Source: a virus
Strand: one strand, 5' to 3'
IMG/VR virus record: IMGVR_UViG_3300032820_000027
Coordinates: 1 to 42,278 of that record
DNA length: 42,278 bases
Part shown: positions 1 through 6,364 of the stretch, piece by piece
How positions within the stretch are numbered: the first letter of the stretch is position 1
How the letters are laid out: the number at the start of each line of letters is the position of its first letter
Notes under the pieces: generated by a model
Told to the model about the DNA's origin: nothing
Databases searched by the model: none
The model's input: the letters and a program-made list of their open reading frames with translations, nothing else
Translations under genes and position numbers: made by a program

Positions 1-947
1 TAGGTATCCAGGTAGATACAAGGACGCATATAATCGAAACACGCGCCGTTATCCTTTCTAAAGGAAGCCATGTAGCCGTGATCTAGTCCTTTTCTCTCAT
101 CCTCTTTCTGTCCCTCCAAGGCACCCTTATTAGCCTCGATGGATCTAATCCTATCCAGAGTCTCCCAGCGCCATGCATCCAACTGGCTAGCAGACCTCTT
201 TACCGGAAAGAACCTGAACCCATTATGCACCTTCTTGTGTACCAGTGCGGCATCTATCCTCACATCTCCGTTGTACTTATCCCCATAGCACAGGTAGGCT
301 GCATAGGAATAGCCATCAACCTGGGAGTTGGGTGAGAAGGATTCGGAGAAATAGTCCCTAAAGAATCCATGCTTGGCATAGGACATAGTACTCTTATGAT
401 CCACTACCTCTATATACCCTGTGTTCCTATTCAGGATAACCTTATCCATCCTGCCGGAGTAGAATAGGTGTGGATCATTAGTATCTAGGTTTACCAAGAA
501 TGACTGCTCAACTCCTATCAACTCACACTGTGCGATGAAGTCCCAGTTTATTTCTATATAATTCCACAGCATCTCTTTGGCAACTGCTGGAGTTCTAGGC
601 ATTAGGGAATCTATGGCAGTGAAGTTATTAGGGTCAGGTAGTTCCTGTTCATGCCACTCATGCATAAAGGCCTCGAAGGCTTTCTCGGATATGAAGGCGT
701 GCTCTGTTGAAGCATACCTTCTGGGATCGTCCCCTTCTCTGACACAAATCATTTTCCAGACCACATCCATAGATGCGTGCCAACAGTTTCCAAATCCCGG
801 GGCTATCTCTGTCCCGCTCAACCTCCACCCCATCTCGTTAGAGAGGAAGAACTTCCTATGACAACTGTCGAATAGTGTTAGTCTTGAGTTATCATAGAGT
901 CTGATTAAACCCTCTTCGGGTATATCAGGCGTTATCGGCGTATCCAT
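1..947 (-). CDS. Cas4/RecB-like PD-(D/E)XK nuclease, N-terminal part (continues at 42278-42016)
   Basis: Read across the contig join, this gene encodes about 360 residues. Residues 168 (D in GRMDKV), 180 (E) and 183-185 (DHK in VVDHKST) fit the PD-(D/E)XK nuclease core, followed by a Q-x3-Y type motif (SQVDGYSY). Cys29 in FDSCHRKFF and C303, C310 and C316 near the C-terminus are placed like the four iron-sulfur cysteines of Cas4 and AddB proteins. The start ATG at 947 follows AAGGAG. The downstream gene is a Sak4-like ATPase, so the likely role is end resection in phage recombination. The reading frame is open to base 1; base 1 itself would turn the C316 codon TGT into TAx, which is probably an assembly-edge error since the right copy reads TGT. 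Confidence 0.85.
   Translation of the reverse strand, partial: MDTPITPDIPEEGLIRLYDNSRLTLFDSCHRKFFLSNEMGWRLSGTEIAPGFGNCWHASMDVVWKMICVREGDDPRRYASTEHAFISEKAFEAFMHEWHEQELPDPNNFTAIDSLMPRTPAVAKEMLWNYIEINWDFIAQCELIGVEQSFLVNLDTNDPHLFYSGRMDKVILNRNTGYIEVVDHKSTMSYAKHGFFRDYFSESFSPNSQVDGYSYAAYLCYGDKYNGDVRIDAALVHKKVHNGFRFFPVKRSASQLDAWRWETLDRIRSIEANKGALEGQKEDERKGLDHGYMASFRKDNGACFDYMRPCIYLDT
2..127. repeat. Terminal direct repeat, left copy
   Basis: These 126 bases are identical to 42153-42278 at the other end of the contig, so the sequence circularises to about 42,151 bp. Base 1 is t where the base before the right copy (42152) is c, so identity stops exactly at the contig edge. A repeat of about 127 bp is typical of assembler overlap at the ends of a circular or circularly permuted molecule. 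It is therefore not evidence of a physical terminal repeat. It lies inside the nuclease gene that spans the join. Confidence 0.95.
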
Positions 948-966
948 TTTTTTAACTCCTTATAAG

Positions 967-988
967 GCGAGGTCCCCGCCAACCTCGC
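967..988 (-). other. Hairpin upstream of nuclease gene
   Basis: The leftward transcript has a perfect 7-bp stem, GCGAGGT / ACCTCGC, around an 8-base loop. It ends about 20 bases before the start codon at 947 and just upstream of its AAGGAG ribosome-binding site. There is no T-run, so it is more likely an mRNA structure than an intrinsic terminator. Confidence 0.4.
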
Positions 989-1038
989 ACGCCACGTACT
1001 TGATCCCCCAAAGGAGGGGAAGGGGGGTAGTGGCTCCC

Positions 1039-1062
1039 GATGCTAAAAAGGATAAAAGCATC
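1039..1062 (-). other. Inverted repeat between leftward genes
   Basis: GATGCT / AGCATC flank a 12-base T-rich loop (on the leftward transcript), 20 bases past the stop of the gene at 1083. A T-rich run lies in the loop rather than after the stem, so the structure does not fit a standard terminator. The interval 948-1082 otherwise holds no gene. Confidence 0.3.
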
Positions 1063-1082
1063 ACACCCTAACCTGGGGGGTA

Positions 1083-1439
1083 CTAATCGTCTGAGTCGAG
1101 GTAGCGTTGAAGCAGAGATGCTCGCTCTTCATCAGTAAGCTGATTGAGGAGATCCTCTGTCTTCTGCGCTCGGCTCTTGCCTCGGGCTCGCGTCCCGGGC
1201 TTCCATGACGCAGACCGTTCCTGCAACTGTCCTTCATCGAAATCGTCAGACTGAATCTCACTTCGCATGAATGACTGGAGATCAATTACAAATGCTGCGG
1301 TGGCTCGGCTATAAACAGCCTCCTCACTCCAGGCATCAGTAGCCTCCTGCAGATTCTCGGGCCATGAGACCGTTACAGAGTACTGTATTCCGGAACGCTC
1401 TCCACTTGTTACCTTAGCTTTAACTTCTCGTTCTTGCAT
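1083..1439 (-). CDS. Hypothetical protein, 118 aa
   Basis: I do not recognise a family. The protein has an N-terminal half with alternating beta-like sequence (GIQYSVTVSWPENL) and a charged, helical C-terminal third. The last 25 residues contain LLNQLTDEERASLL, closely matching ILNSMSDEERIKLL at the end of the small protein at 40176-40406, which suggests a shared short interaction element. The start ATG at 1439 is preceded by AAGGAAAAA. The gene stands between non-coding stretches of about 135 bp on each side, so it may be separately regulated. It could belong to the replication or recombination module, as the nuclease gene lies directly downstream. Confidence 0.75.
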   Translation of the reverse strand: MQEREVKAKVTSGERSGIQYSVTVSWPENLQEATDAWSEEAVYSRATAAFVIDLQSFMRSEIQSDDFDEGQLQERSASWKPGTRARGKSRAQKTEDLLNQLTDEERASLLQRYLDSDD

Positions 1440-1512
1440 TTTTTCCTTCTTTCGTTATATGCGCCAACTTCACCATGAAGATTAGCTACAATTATATAGT
1501 ACTGCAATTATA

Positions 1513-1538
1513 CTAGACCACATTACTAGTGGTACTAG
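1513..1538 (-). promoter_or_regulatory. Inverted repeat next to a possible -10 element
   Basis: The arms CTAGACCAC and GTGGTACTAG (plus strand) are complementary with one bulged base around a 7-base centre. They abut a TATAAT on the minus strand at 1512-1507, and a second TATAAT lies further downstream. No convincing -35 hexamer sits 17 bases upstream, so this may be an activated or repressed weak promoter for the gene at 1439. The interval 1440-1572 holds no gene. Confidence 0.25.
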
Positions 1539-1572
1539 AACCTGTATAAGACCTATCATTGTCCTCCCTTAG

Positions 1573-2439
1573 TTATTCATTCTCCTTCATAAAATTAGTG
1601 ACCTCTGAATGTTCTTGAATATAGGCTCCCTGCTCCGTATTCTCAGATAGTATAGACCTAACTGATTGCACTCTGTTATCTATTTCAAGAGTTCTCGGGT
1701 CGCCACGGAAATCGTGTAATACTATACAGAGAGCCTCTTCTAAGAGTCCATCTCTATCTTTCAATGCCTTTAGGACTAAGTGATGCTCAGGAATTATTTG
1801 GAGTACCGAAGACCACTCAGCTTTGTTGTACTTAAACCACTCCGATGAGTCGGGGACAGGGATGTCGTCACTTCTGTCCTCCTCAGTGTCGGTTAGGCAT
1901 ATAGTTATGGAGTCACGTAGATTCTCTTCTAGAGCTTCCTCTTGGAGAATCTTAAATTCATTTATAAGAAGGGCTCTCCGTCTGTCTTCAGATCGGAGAA
2001 TATCTTGAAGAGCGGCAGGGTCTATGTAAGACTGCTCTTCGATTGGAGATTGGAGATAGGCTTGGTAATCAGGGGAGATGCGAGGAATCTCTTCTTGTCC
2101 CCTATTACGCCTTTTCTCATTAACTTGATGGAGGATAGTATCCTGATACTCGTCGGGCCACTCTGCTAGGGATAGAGAATCGGGGGACCAATCCTGAGGG
2201 GCTGACCTTTCAGGCATACCTCCCAGGCTACCATCAGGCCACAGGATTGATCCCCCTATCTTACCGGTCTTGATCCGAGATACCGTCGAGGGATGGATAG
2301 GGCGTCCTAGACGAACCCCAGCCACGACGGATACTTCTTTGTTCTCCATCCCTTCCCACAAGAGCTTCTTTACTATTGTAAGCTCTGCAGGGGAGAGAGG
2401 AGAGGGAGAACGTCGAAGGTTTTTAGGACCTTGAGACAT
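1573..2439 (-). CDS. Putative DNA-binding protein with N-terminal HTH-like region, 288 aa
   Basis: I chose ATG 2439 (MSQGPKNL), preceded by the purine tract TAGAGAGA. A longer in-frame reading up to 2517 would overlap the whole end of the upstream peptide gene and has no ribosome-binding site. Residues about 15-60 (LSPAELTIVKKLLWEG, then VSRIKTGKIGG) look like a helix-turn-helix of the kind that reads a small operator. The remainder is acidic, with many E and D residues and no recognised domain. It lies directly behind the Cys-rich peptide gene and shares its promoter at 2711-2739. It is the only obvious transcription-factor-like protein in the early region, so it is one candidate reader of the dispersed palindromes. 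The assignment as a regulator is inference. Confidence 0.65.
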   Translation of the reverse strand: MSQGPKNLRRSPSPLSPAELTIVKKLLWEGMENKEVSVVAGVRLGRPIHPSTVSRIKTGKIGGSILWPDGSLGGMPERSAPQDWSPDSLSLAEWPDEYQDTILHQVNEKRRNRGQEEIPRISPDYQAYLQSPIEEQSYIDPAALQDILRSEDRRRALLINEFKILQEEALEENLRDSITICLTDTEEDRSDDIPVPDSSEWFKYNKAEWSSVLQIIPEHHLVLKALKDRDGLLEEALCIVLHDFRGDPRTLEIDNRVQSVRSILSENTEQGAYIQEHSEVTNFMKENE

Positions 2440-2444
2440 TCTCT

Positions 2445-2645
2445 CTAATGACCCATCACCGAGAAGCACTTGCCCCAGGGTTGACCAGTCTGCTTGGCGC
2501 AGGCACACCCTCCGCATTCTGTATTAGTCTGACAAGCATAAGCTGGACAGTCATAACAGAAGGCGGGATTGGCGGCCCAGATCCCTACAGTTACTATTAG
2601 TGTAATCAGGAATAGTGAAATAGCAATACGACTAGGATTAGTCAT
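2445..2645 (-). CDS. Small secreted or membrane-anchored cysteine-rich peptide, 66 aa
   Basis: The N-terminus (MTNPSRIAISLFLITLIVTVGIWA) is a classic signal peptide or signal anchor: a short basic start then about 18 hydrophobic residues. The remaining ~40 residues hold seven cysteines, including C-x2-C, C-x3-C and a CGGCAC cluster. A short Cys-rich domain after an export signal suggests a disulfide-stabilised periplasmic or secreted peptide. I recognise no family; a metal-binding or knottin-like fold is possible. The start ATG follows AAGGAGGGAGT. It is the first gene behind a strong extended -10 promoter (2711-2739), so high early expression is likely. The next gene begins 5 bp after its stop. 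Confidence 0.75.
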   Translation of the reverse strand: MTNPSRIAISLFLITLIVTVGIWAANPAFCYDCPAYACQTNTECGGCACAKQTGQPWGKCFSVMGH

Positions 2646-2710
2646 ACTCCCTCCTTATTTAGTTTTGTCCCTTATTTGCGATTAGAGGACAACTTGTGCG
2701 ACTATGTTTC

Positions 2711-2739
2711 ATGATACCATACAATGGGGTTTTTGTCAA
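2711..2739 (-). promoter_or_regulatory. Sigma70-type extended -10 promoter, leftward
   Basis: Minus strand reads TTGACA (2739-2734), a 17-bp spacer ending TGG, then TATCAT (2716-2711). The TG dinucleotide makes it an extended -10 promoter. Transcription would start near 2704 and give a leader of about 60 bases with a TTGTCC / GGACAA inverted repeat before the Cys-rich peptide gene. The -35 overlaps the stop codon of the upstream gene at 2736. Confidence 0.8.
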
Positions 2740-2936
2740 CCCTCTACCTCGATCAACTCCTCGATGAAGGCCAGGGCCTGCTTGTGGGTTCTCCCTTTGA
2801 ATCCGTAACCTTTTGCAGCCCGGATTAGTGAGATTCCTCGATGCATATTGAAGCCCTTTACCTTAAGGCGTAAAGCGTGCTTCAGGGCTATGAGTCGGAA
2901 GGTATCAATACTATCGGGTGTATCAAAGGTCATCAT
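2736..2936 (-). CDS. Hypothetical protein, 66 aa
   Basis: A small basic protein with two predicted helices (FRLIALKHALRLKVKGFNM and HKQALAFIEELIEVEG). No family recognised. Its start overlaps the end of the upstream gene (2923) by 14 bp, so translation is probably coupled. Its stop codon lies within the -35 element of the next promoter. Confidence 0.7.
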   Translation of the reverse strand: MMTFDTPDSIDTFRLIALKHALRLKVKGFNMHRGISLIRAAKGYGFKGRTHKQALAFIEELIEVEG

Positions 2937-3219
2937 AGGTAGTCCCCACTTGTCGCTGATTCAACTGATCGTATAGGAAATCAGCCTTGTCAGGAGGCAT
3001 CGAGATGACCATAGCTACTACTATAGCCAGTGCCTCCTCTCTGCTGTATAGATCCTTAGATACCAAGGAGTCTACTACATAGGTCCTATTACCATTTATG
3101 TAGGAGTTGGTAAGCATACCTGCCTTAGAGATTATCTCTGATCGTTCCACTTTAGTCCCCCTATTCAATAATTGAATGTTCCTAGGTTTAAGATAGTGAT
3201 GGAATCGGTTAGTAGTCAT
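2923..3219 (-). CDS. Hypothetical protein, 98 aa
   Basis: I chose ATG 3219 (MTTNRFHHYLK); an upstream TTG at 3225 adds two residues. No clear Shine-Dalgarno is visible, but the start overlaps the end of the upstream gene by 11 bp, so re-initiation is likely. The protein is helical and unrecognised, with a middle segment SREEALAIVVAMVISM. One copy of the dispersed 13-bp palindrome (3164-3176) is inside the coding sequence, encoding part of RNIQLLNRG. Confidence 0.7.
   Translation of the reverse strand: MTTNRFHHYLKPRNIQLLNRGTKVERSEIISKAGMLTNSYINGNRTYVVDSLVSKDLYSREEALAIVVAMVISMPPDKADFLYDQLNQRQVGTTYDDL
3164..3176. promoter_or_regulatory. Dispersed palindrome TTCAATNATTGAA, copy 1
   Basis: TTCAATAATTGAA, flanked by A and T so that symmetry extends to 15 bp. 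It is inside the gene at 2923-3219. One of eight exact 12/12 matches to the palindrome in this genome. Confidence 0.85.
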
Positions 3220-3619
3220 AGTCAAGCACCAGGTCCAAGATCTTCCTCCTCACGTGCGTATATGAGGCAGATGAGTAGTATTTCCCCTCCTCATCAAAGA
3301 CCTTTCTCATAAGAGATCCGAAGCACCTATGAGAACAGAATACCATCCCCTCGCCAAGCCATCCCAGACGGAAGGGGCTCGGGTGGATGTCTATATCTAC
3401 CTGAGTCCGACACTGATTGCACTTGGGACAGTCTTCGCAGGGAACGTCTTCCGTTATCGGACCACTATTCCACCAGTCGGGAGGTGTCCTATCTACCTCC
3501 AACCACCCAGTGCTACCGCATTTGAGGCACGGGGGATCTCGATATTGTGATCGGTTCTCCTCCTCATCCACAGCCCTTATATCTCGTAGAACTCTACCCC
3601 AATCTCCTGAATGGGTCAT
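3209..3619 (-). CDS. Zinc-binding hypothetical protein, 136 aa
   Basis: The protein carries several metal-binding cysteine motifs: CLKC at about residue 31, then CEDCPKCNQC at about 81, and FCSHRC at about 114. The CxxC spacing points to zinc ribbons or a treble-clef-like site. The fold and partner are not recognised. Start ATG 3619 follows GGGGGAGAA and overlaps the upstream stop by 4 bp. It sits in a run of eleven tightly packed small early genes whose usual role in phages is host takeover, but no specific function can be assigned. Confidence 0.75.
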   Translation of the reverse strand: MTHSGDWGRVLRDIRAVDEEENRSQYRDPPCLKCGSTGWLEVDRTPPDWWNSGPITEDVPCEDCPKCNQCRTQVDIDIHPSPFRLGWLGEGMVFCSHRCFGSLMRKVFDEEGKYYSSASYTHVRRKILDLVLDYDY

Positions 3620-3810
3620 TTCTCCCCCTTCGCTATTTGTCGGAGTAGATCTCGTGTTACCAGATCTATGCCGAGTTGTTCTAGGTTAACTTTCAACTCT
3701 TCCAACTCCTCGGCAGACACGGAGTCCTTAAGAACCACCTCCACGTCCATGTCCTCGAAGAGTTCATCCACCACCTTTTTGATCTCGTCCTTTATCGATA
3801 CAAAAGACAT
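3616..3810 (-). CDS. Acidic helical hypothetical protein, 64 aa
   Basis: A small, strongly acidic, almost fully helical protein (KKVVDELFEDMDVEVVL, then AEELEELKVNLEQLGI), compatible with a coiled-coil or DNA-mimic type protein. No family recognised. The start ATG at 3810 follows AAGGAGGAAAA, a very strong ribosome-binding site. Confidence 0.75.
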   Translation of the reverse strand: MSFVSIKDEIKKVVDELFEDMDVEVVLKDSVSAEELEELKVNLEQLGIDLVTRDLLRQIAKGEK

Positions 3811-3828
3811 TTTTCCTCCTTGTCTTTT

Positions 3829-4059
3829 CTAACAGGCGCTAAGTTCGTAGAGGGTAATTCCCTCCCGATCTGCCCATTCTTTCAACTCTTTTACTACCTT
3901 ATTCCAGGTATCAATTCCTTCTTTACCACACCAGAGGTCTTCAAGTTCTGTACCATCTTCATAGTCACCGACTATCAAGACGTTGCTATCATCGAAGAAC
4001 TCTCCGTAGCAATCTATCTCATCTATGGTCACTTTACTCTCTATGGAACGGGTCATCAT
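3829..4059 (-). CDS. Acidic hypothetical protein, 76 aa
   Basis: Unrecognised acidic protein with two cysteines in the middle (CYGEFF and LWCGKEG). Two adjacent ATG codons (4059 and 4056) could start it; the AGGGGGTATGA tract upstream suits either. It overlaps the upstream gene by 4 bp (ATGA). Confidence 0.7.
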   Translation of the reverse strand: MMTRSIESKVTIDEIDCYGEFFDDSNVLIVGDYEDGTELEDLWCGKEGIDTWNKVVKELKEWADREGITLYELSAC

Positions 4060-4463
4060 TCATACCCCCTAGTGCCTTGACTCTCGAGGGAGCCTCTCTT
4101 CTCTTCAATCACCACAAAGTACTGGCTCGGCCCATCGGGCTCGGGCAGGAAGTTTGCTTCCAAACCTCTCTCCTCAAGCCAATCTAACTCCCTACTACAC
4201 TGGTCACCATAGGCAGCTTGGGCTTCCTCAGTGTTCTTCTTCGCTAGATCTTTAACCCTACGCTTGGCTGACTCAGCCTCTTCCTTAGAGCGGAAGAGCT
4301 TTGAAGCCTCTAGGATTGTATCCTCTCCCCACCAGCCACCCTCTTCAGGTCCACCGTAGAAAGGGATTCTCTCATATAGGGAGAGGTAGTAGTACTTTTT
4401 TATCTTTGGAGAGCCATAAGCCGGACTGGCATGAGGGTTAACTTCGAAGTACTCCGCTTTCAT
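4056..4463 (-). CDS. Conserved-looking small phage protein, 135 aa
   Basis: The segment RIPFYGGPEEGGWWGED (about residues 32-48) is a pattern I have seen in small early proteins of unrelated phages, but the family has no known function. A charged helical region (SKEEAESAKRRVKDLAKK) follows. The start ATG overlaps the stop of the upstream 44-residue gene by 4 bp. Confidence 0.75.
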   Translation of the reverse strand: MKAEYFEVNPHASPAYGSPKIKKYYYLSLYERIPFYGGPEEGGWWGEDTILEASKLFRSKEEAESAKRRVKDLAKKNTEEAQAAYGDQCSRELDWLEERGLEANFLPEPDGPSQYFVVIEEKRGSLESQGTRGYE

Positions 4464-4594
4464 CGTCGTCTCCTAACCTTAGGCTTAGAGGTTTGTCGAC
4501 CATTCTTGTGATGGTCACCATCTTTGTGGTTACGTCCACGGATTCTGAAACCACACTCTTTGCACTTAAGTGTGTAACCTTTAGTAGTCTTCAT
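4460..4594 (-). CDS. Small basic zinc-finger-like protein, 44 aa
   Basis: The protein reads MKTTKGYTLKCKECGFRIRG, then HKDGDHH and an Arg-rich tail ending RRRR. CKEC plus three downstream histidines could bind one zinc ion; the basic tail suggests nucleic acid binding. ATG 4594 has an excellent AGGAGGG site 7 bases upstream, inside the end of the previous gene, and the stop overlaps the next start (ATGA). The function is unknown. Confidence 0.7.
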   Translation of the reverse strand: MKTTKGYTLKCKECGFRIRGRNHKDGDHHKNGRQTSKPKVRRRR

Positions 4595-4743
4595 TACTTG
4601 TCCCTCCTAGCTTTAGCAATCATCTCAGCGTCATTAACTAGCCGACTCTGAGAATGATCCCCGTGAAGAAATCTTGCAAAACTATACCCGGCTGCGAATG
4701 CCAGGAATACCAGACTGAATAGAATACCTTCGATGAGAGTCAT
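4594..4743 (-). CDS. Small membrane protein, 49 aa
   Basis: One transmembrane helix near the N-terminus (LIEGILFSLVFLAFAAGYSF) is followed by a short charged tail. ATG 4743 is preceded by AAGGAGACCAG. The stop shares a base with the next start (TAATG). An inner-membrane role is likely; function unknown. Confidence 0.7.
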   Translation of the reverse strand: MTLIEGILFSLVFLAFAAGYSFARFLHGDHSQSRLVNDAEMIAKARRDK

Positions 4744-4754
4744 CTGGTCTCCTT

Positions 4755-5006
4755 TTATATGGCCTTTTGAAGTTTGGTTTTATATTCTATGTCCTGTCCG
4801 TAGGAGTCACATAGAACATCGACCATATCATCACTTATCAATTCCCCGACTCGAATAGACTTGAGATTCAGAGTCCCATCTTTATTATAGTCACGGATGA
4901 AGAGTCCAGAGGCATTATGTGTACTAACCAATCGGAACTGACGGCCATTCTTCGTAACAAGAGTGGCACTTACTTTATTTCTAGATCCTCTTATAGATTC
5001 TGTCAT
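4755..5006 (-). CDS. Hypothetical protein, 83 aa
   Basis: I chose ATG 5006 (MTESIRGSRN) with AAAAGGAAC upstream. A longer reading to 5072 would translate the loop of a hairpin and has no ribosome-binding site. The protein is beta-rich and basic in its first half; no family recognised. Confidence 0.7.
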   Translation of the reverse strand: MTESIRGSRNKVSATLVTKNGRQFRLVSTHNASGLFIRDYNKDGTLNLKSIRVGELISDDMVDVLCDSYGQDIEYKTKLQKAI

Positions 5007-5050
5007 ATTAATTCTGTTCCTTTTTATGTGACCTGATAACCAGATCCTCA

Positions 5051-5082
5051 ATCTCCCACGATGAGTTAACACCGTGGGAGAT
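5051..5082. other. 10-bp perfect inverted repeat between genes
   Basis: ATCTCCCACG and CGTGGGAGAT flank a 12-base loop that contains GTTAAC. It starts 8 bases after the stop of the upstream gene (5090). No T-run follows on either strand, so it is more likely an RNA-processing or stability hairpin, or a protein-binding site, than an intrinsic terminator. Confidence 0.6.
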
Positions 5083-5089
5083 CTGGGCT

Positions 5090-5443
5090 CTACCTATCGC
5101 CGAAGAGTGATTTATGAAGTTCAAGCTGCTCGCGGGCGTGGTTTCCTTCTTCCTTGTTCTGCAACTTACGGACTTCAAACCGTAGGTGAGCGAGTTCTCT
5201 TGACTCTGTCTCTTGTTTAACCGCTGCGGGTACCTTGTGTAGGTAGAGAGAAAAACACTTTGCGTTCTTCATCGCTACGTTTCCACCCCAGCTGTAGCCT
5301 CCCACCTTTGGCTTACGGTACTTGATGTGGAGTCGGAACTTGCTATCCGCCGTAGCCATTCGACGGTTCAAGTATCTAACCATCCGCCTAGTGAGACGGT
5401 TGTTAGGGATTTCACTGAAGAGGTGTTCACGGTAAGTGGTCAT
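5090..5443 (-). CDS. Basic hypothetical protein, 117 aa
   Basis: An Arg- and Lys-rich protein (NNRLTRRMVRYLNRRM, then HIKYRKPKVGGY) with a charged helical C-terminal half. No family recognised; nucleic-acid binding is possible from composition only. ATG 5443 follows GGAGGTGACAAG, a strong site lying in the end of the upstream gene. Confidence 0.7.
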   Translation of the reverse strand: MTTYREHLFSEIPNNRLTRRMVRYLNRRMATADSKFRLHIKYRKPKVGGYSWGGNVAMKNAKCFSLYLHKVPAAVKQETESRELAHLRFEVRKLQNKEEGNHAREQLELHKSLFGDR

Positions 5444-5646
5444 CTTGTCACCTCCACAATCTTACCGTCTTTGACTTCCACGGTGGCGTACCATGAGTGG
5501 GGCTTGGGGTAGTGCGGGCCCTCACATGAATGGGAGCCATCTTCCACCGCCGGCCCGAAGGGTCCGGGTTGATGACAGGGAACAGGGCCATTTTTCACAG
5601 CTTCTTTGAGAGCCTTCTTGGTCTTGAAATCCGTGTTTGAGTACAT
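5440..5646 (-). CDS. Small conserved-type phage protein, 68 aa
   Basis: The pattern NTDFKTKKALKEAV near the start, QPGPFGPA, then EGPHYPKPHSWYATVEVKDGKIV recurs in small early proteins of many phages I know, but without a known function. ATG 5646 has GGAAGGGAAAT upstream, overlapping the end of the previous gene; the in-frame extension to 5667 lacks a site of its own. Confidence 0.8.
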   Translation of the reverse strand: MYSNTDFKTKKALKEAVKNGPVPCHQPGPFGPAVEDGSHSCEGPHYPKPHSWYATVEVKDGKIVEVTR

Positions 5647-5647
5647 T

Positions 5648-5830
5648 CTATTTCCCTTCCTTTTCAATGAGAATAGTGGCCGTTCCCTCCGCCTCAGCTA
5701 TATTCTCTAGGGCAGTCTTGAGATCGGTGAGGTCGGCTACTATGTGTCCGAGGTTCTTTTCCATTTCCTCTATTGTATTGAGGCCTATCTTGGCCATCTT
5801 CTCGTGATAATCCGTAGCATGAATTGCCAT
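5648..5830 (-). CDS. Helical hypothetical protein, 60 aa
   Basis: An almost wholly helical small protein with heptad-like spacing (EKMAKIGLNTIEEMEKNL, then LTDLKTALENI). It may form a coiled coil. No family recognised. ATG 5830 follows GAAGGGAAATA. Confidence 0.7.
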   Translation of the reverse strand: MAIHATDYHEKMAKIGLNTIEEMEKNLGHIVADLTDLKTALENIAEAEGTATILIEKEGK

Positions 5831-5833
5831 GAT

Positions 5834-5983
5834 CTATTTCCCTTCTCGTGAGTTGTTGGATAGATTGTTAATCACAGCCTTGGAAGAAGCATCGGGCAGC
5901 ATCTTGAGAATCAATTGAAATTCTTTTTCAGTCGCATAGCCCTTGCGACCAACACATCGACGGTCAAAGTAATCTACGTTCAT
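5834..5983 (-). CDS. First gene of the leftward early operon, 49 aa, unknown
   Basis: The protein starts at ATG 5983 (MNVDYFDRRC) with AAAAAGGAAAA upstream. The in-frame extension to 6103 runs through the promoter and is rejected. It is the first gene behind the strong promoter at 6075-6103, and a copy of the dispersed palindrome (6006-6018) lies in the leader 23 bp before the start codon. No family recognised. Confidence 0.7.
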   Translation of the reverse strand: MNVDYFDRRCVGRKGYATEKEFQLILKMLPDASSKAVINNLSNNSREGK

Positions 5984-6005
5984 ACTATTTTCCTTTTTAG
6001 TAACA

Positions 6006-6018
6006 TTCAATGATTGAA
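6006..6018. promoter_or_regulatory. Dispersed palindrome TTCAATNATTGAA, copy 2
   Basis: TTCAATGATTGAA lies about 50-60 bases downstream of the predicted start of transcription of the leftward early promoter and 23 bp upstream of the first start codon. The position suits an operator that blocks elongation, or a ParB-type loading site. Confidence 0.9.
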
Positions 6019-6074
6019 CAACGGTAGTGACGAAGAAATTTAGGATTACGCATATACTTCTCCACTCCATACAC

Positions 6075-6103
6075 ATCATACCACATATCCGTCCCCGTGT
6101 CAA
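6075..6103 (-). promoter_or_regulatory. Main leftward early promoter (extended -10)
   Basis: Minus strand: TTGACA (6103-6098), a 17-bp spacer ending TGG, TATGAT (6080-6075). Consensus -35, ideal spacing and a TG extension predict a strong sigma70 promoter starting near 6068. It shares its architecture with the promoter at 2711-2739. Confidence 0.85.
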
Positions 6104-6134
6104 GTCGCTGAATTACTAACTTAGGGGCTGACCT

Positions 6135-6340
6135 CAATCATGCACGCACGCACGCCTGCGTTACCCATCCATCATCCCCATCATACATGATGTATTACCC
6201 AGTAGACAAAGAGGGTAGAGCCCTCCCTCTATATAGATATAAAAAAAATAATTACATAACGCAAAGCATGATTTTTCATAGTACAGAATAGATCATGAAT
6301 GATGGCCTCACAATCCCCCCAACGCAGGCCTGCATGATTG
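6135..6340. repeat. Large interrupted inverted repeat around an AT-rich core (origin candidate, left part)
   Basis: Two pairs of arms are perfectly inverted: CAATCATGCA (6135-6144) with TGCATGATTG (6331-6340), and GCCTGCGTT (6154-6162) with AACGCAGGC (6321-6329). Between them is an AT-rich stretch at 6229-6259 with an 8-A run, a possible unwinding element, plus a small GAGGG / CCCTC hairpin at 6211-6225. No gene is visible. Together with the adjacent iterons this looks like a replication origin. Confidence 0.6.
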
Positions 6341-6364
6341 CATGATCCCTCTTAGTGGGAGACT

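Noticed and set aside
2-127. Terminal repeat as a physical direct terminal repeat of the virion genome.
   Set aside because: Its length of about 127 bp and the mismatch exactly at the contig edge fit assembler overlap of a circular map; it also lies within a gene. Physical ends cannot be inferred.
1573-2517. Longer form of the HTH protein starting at 2517.
   Set aside because: It would overlap the Cys-rich peptide gene and lacks a ribosome-binding site; ATG 2439 sits just after that gene's stop.
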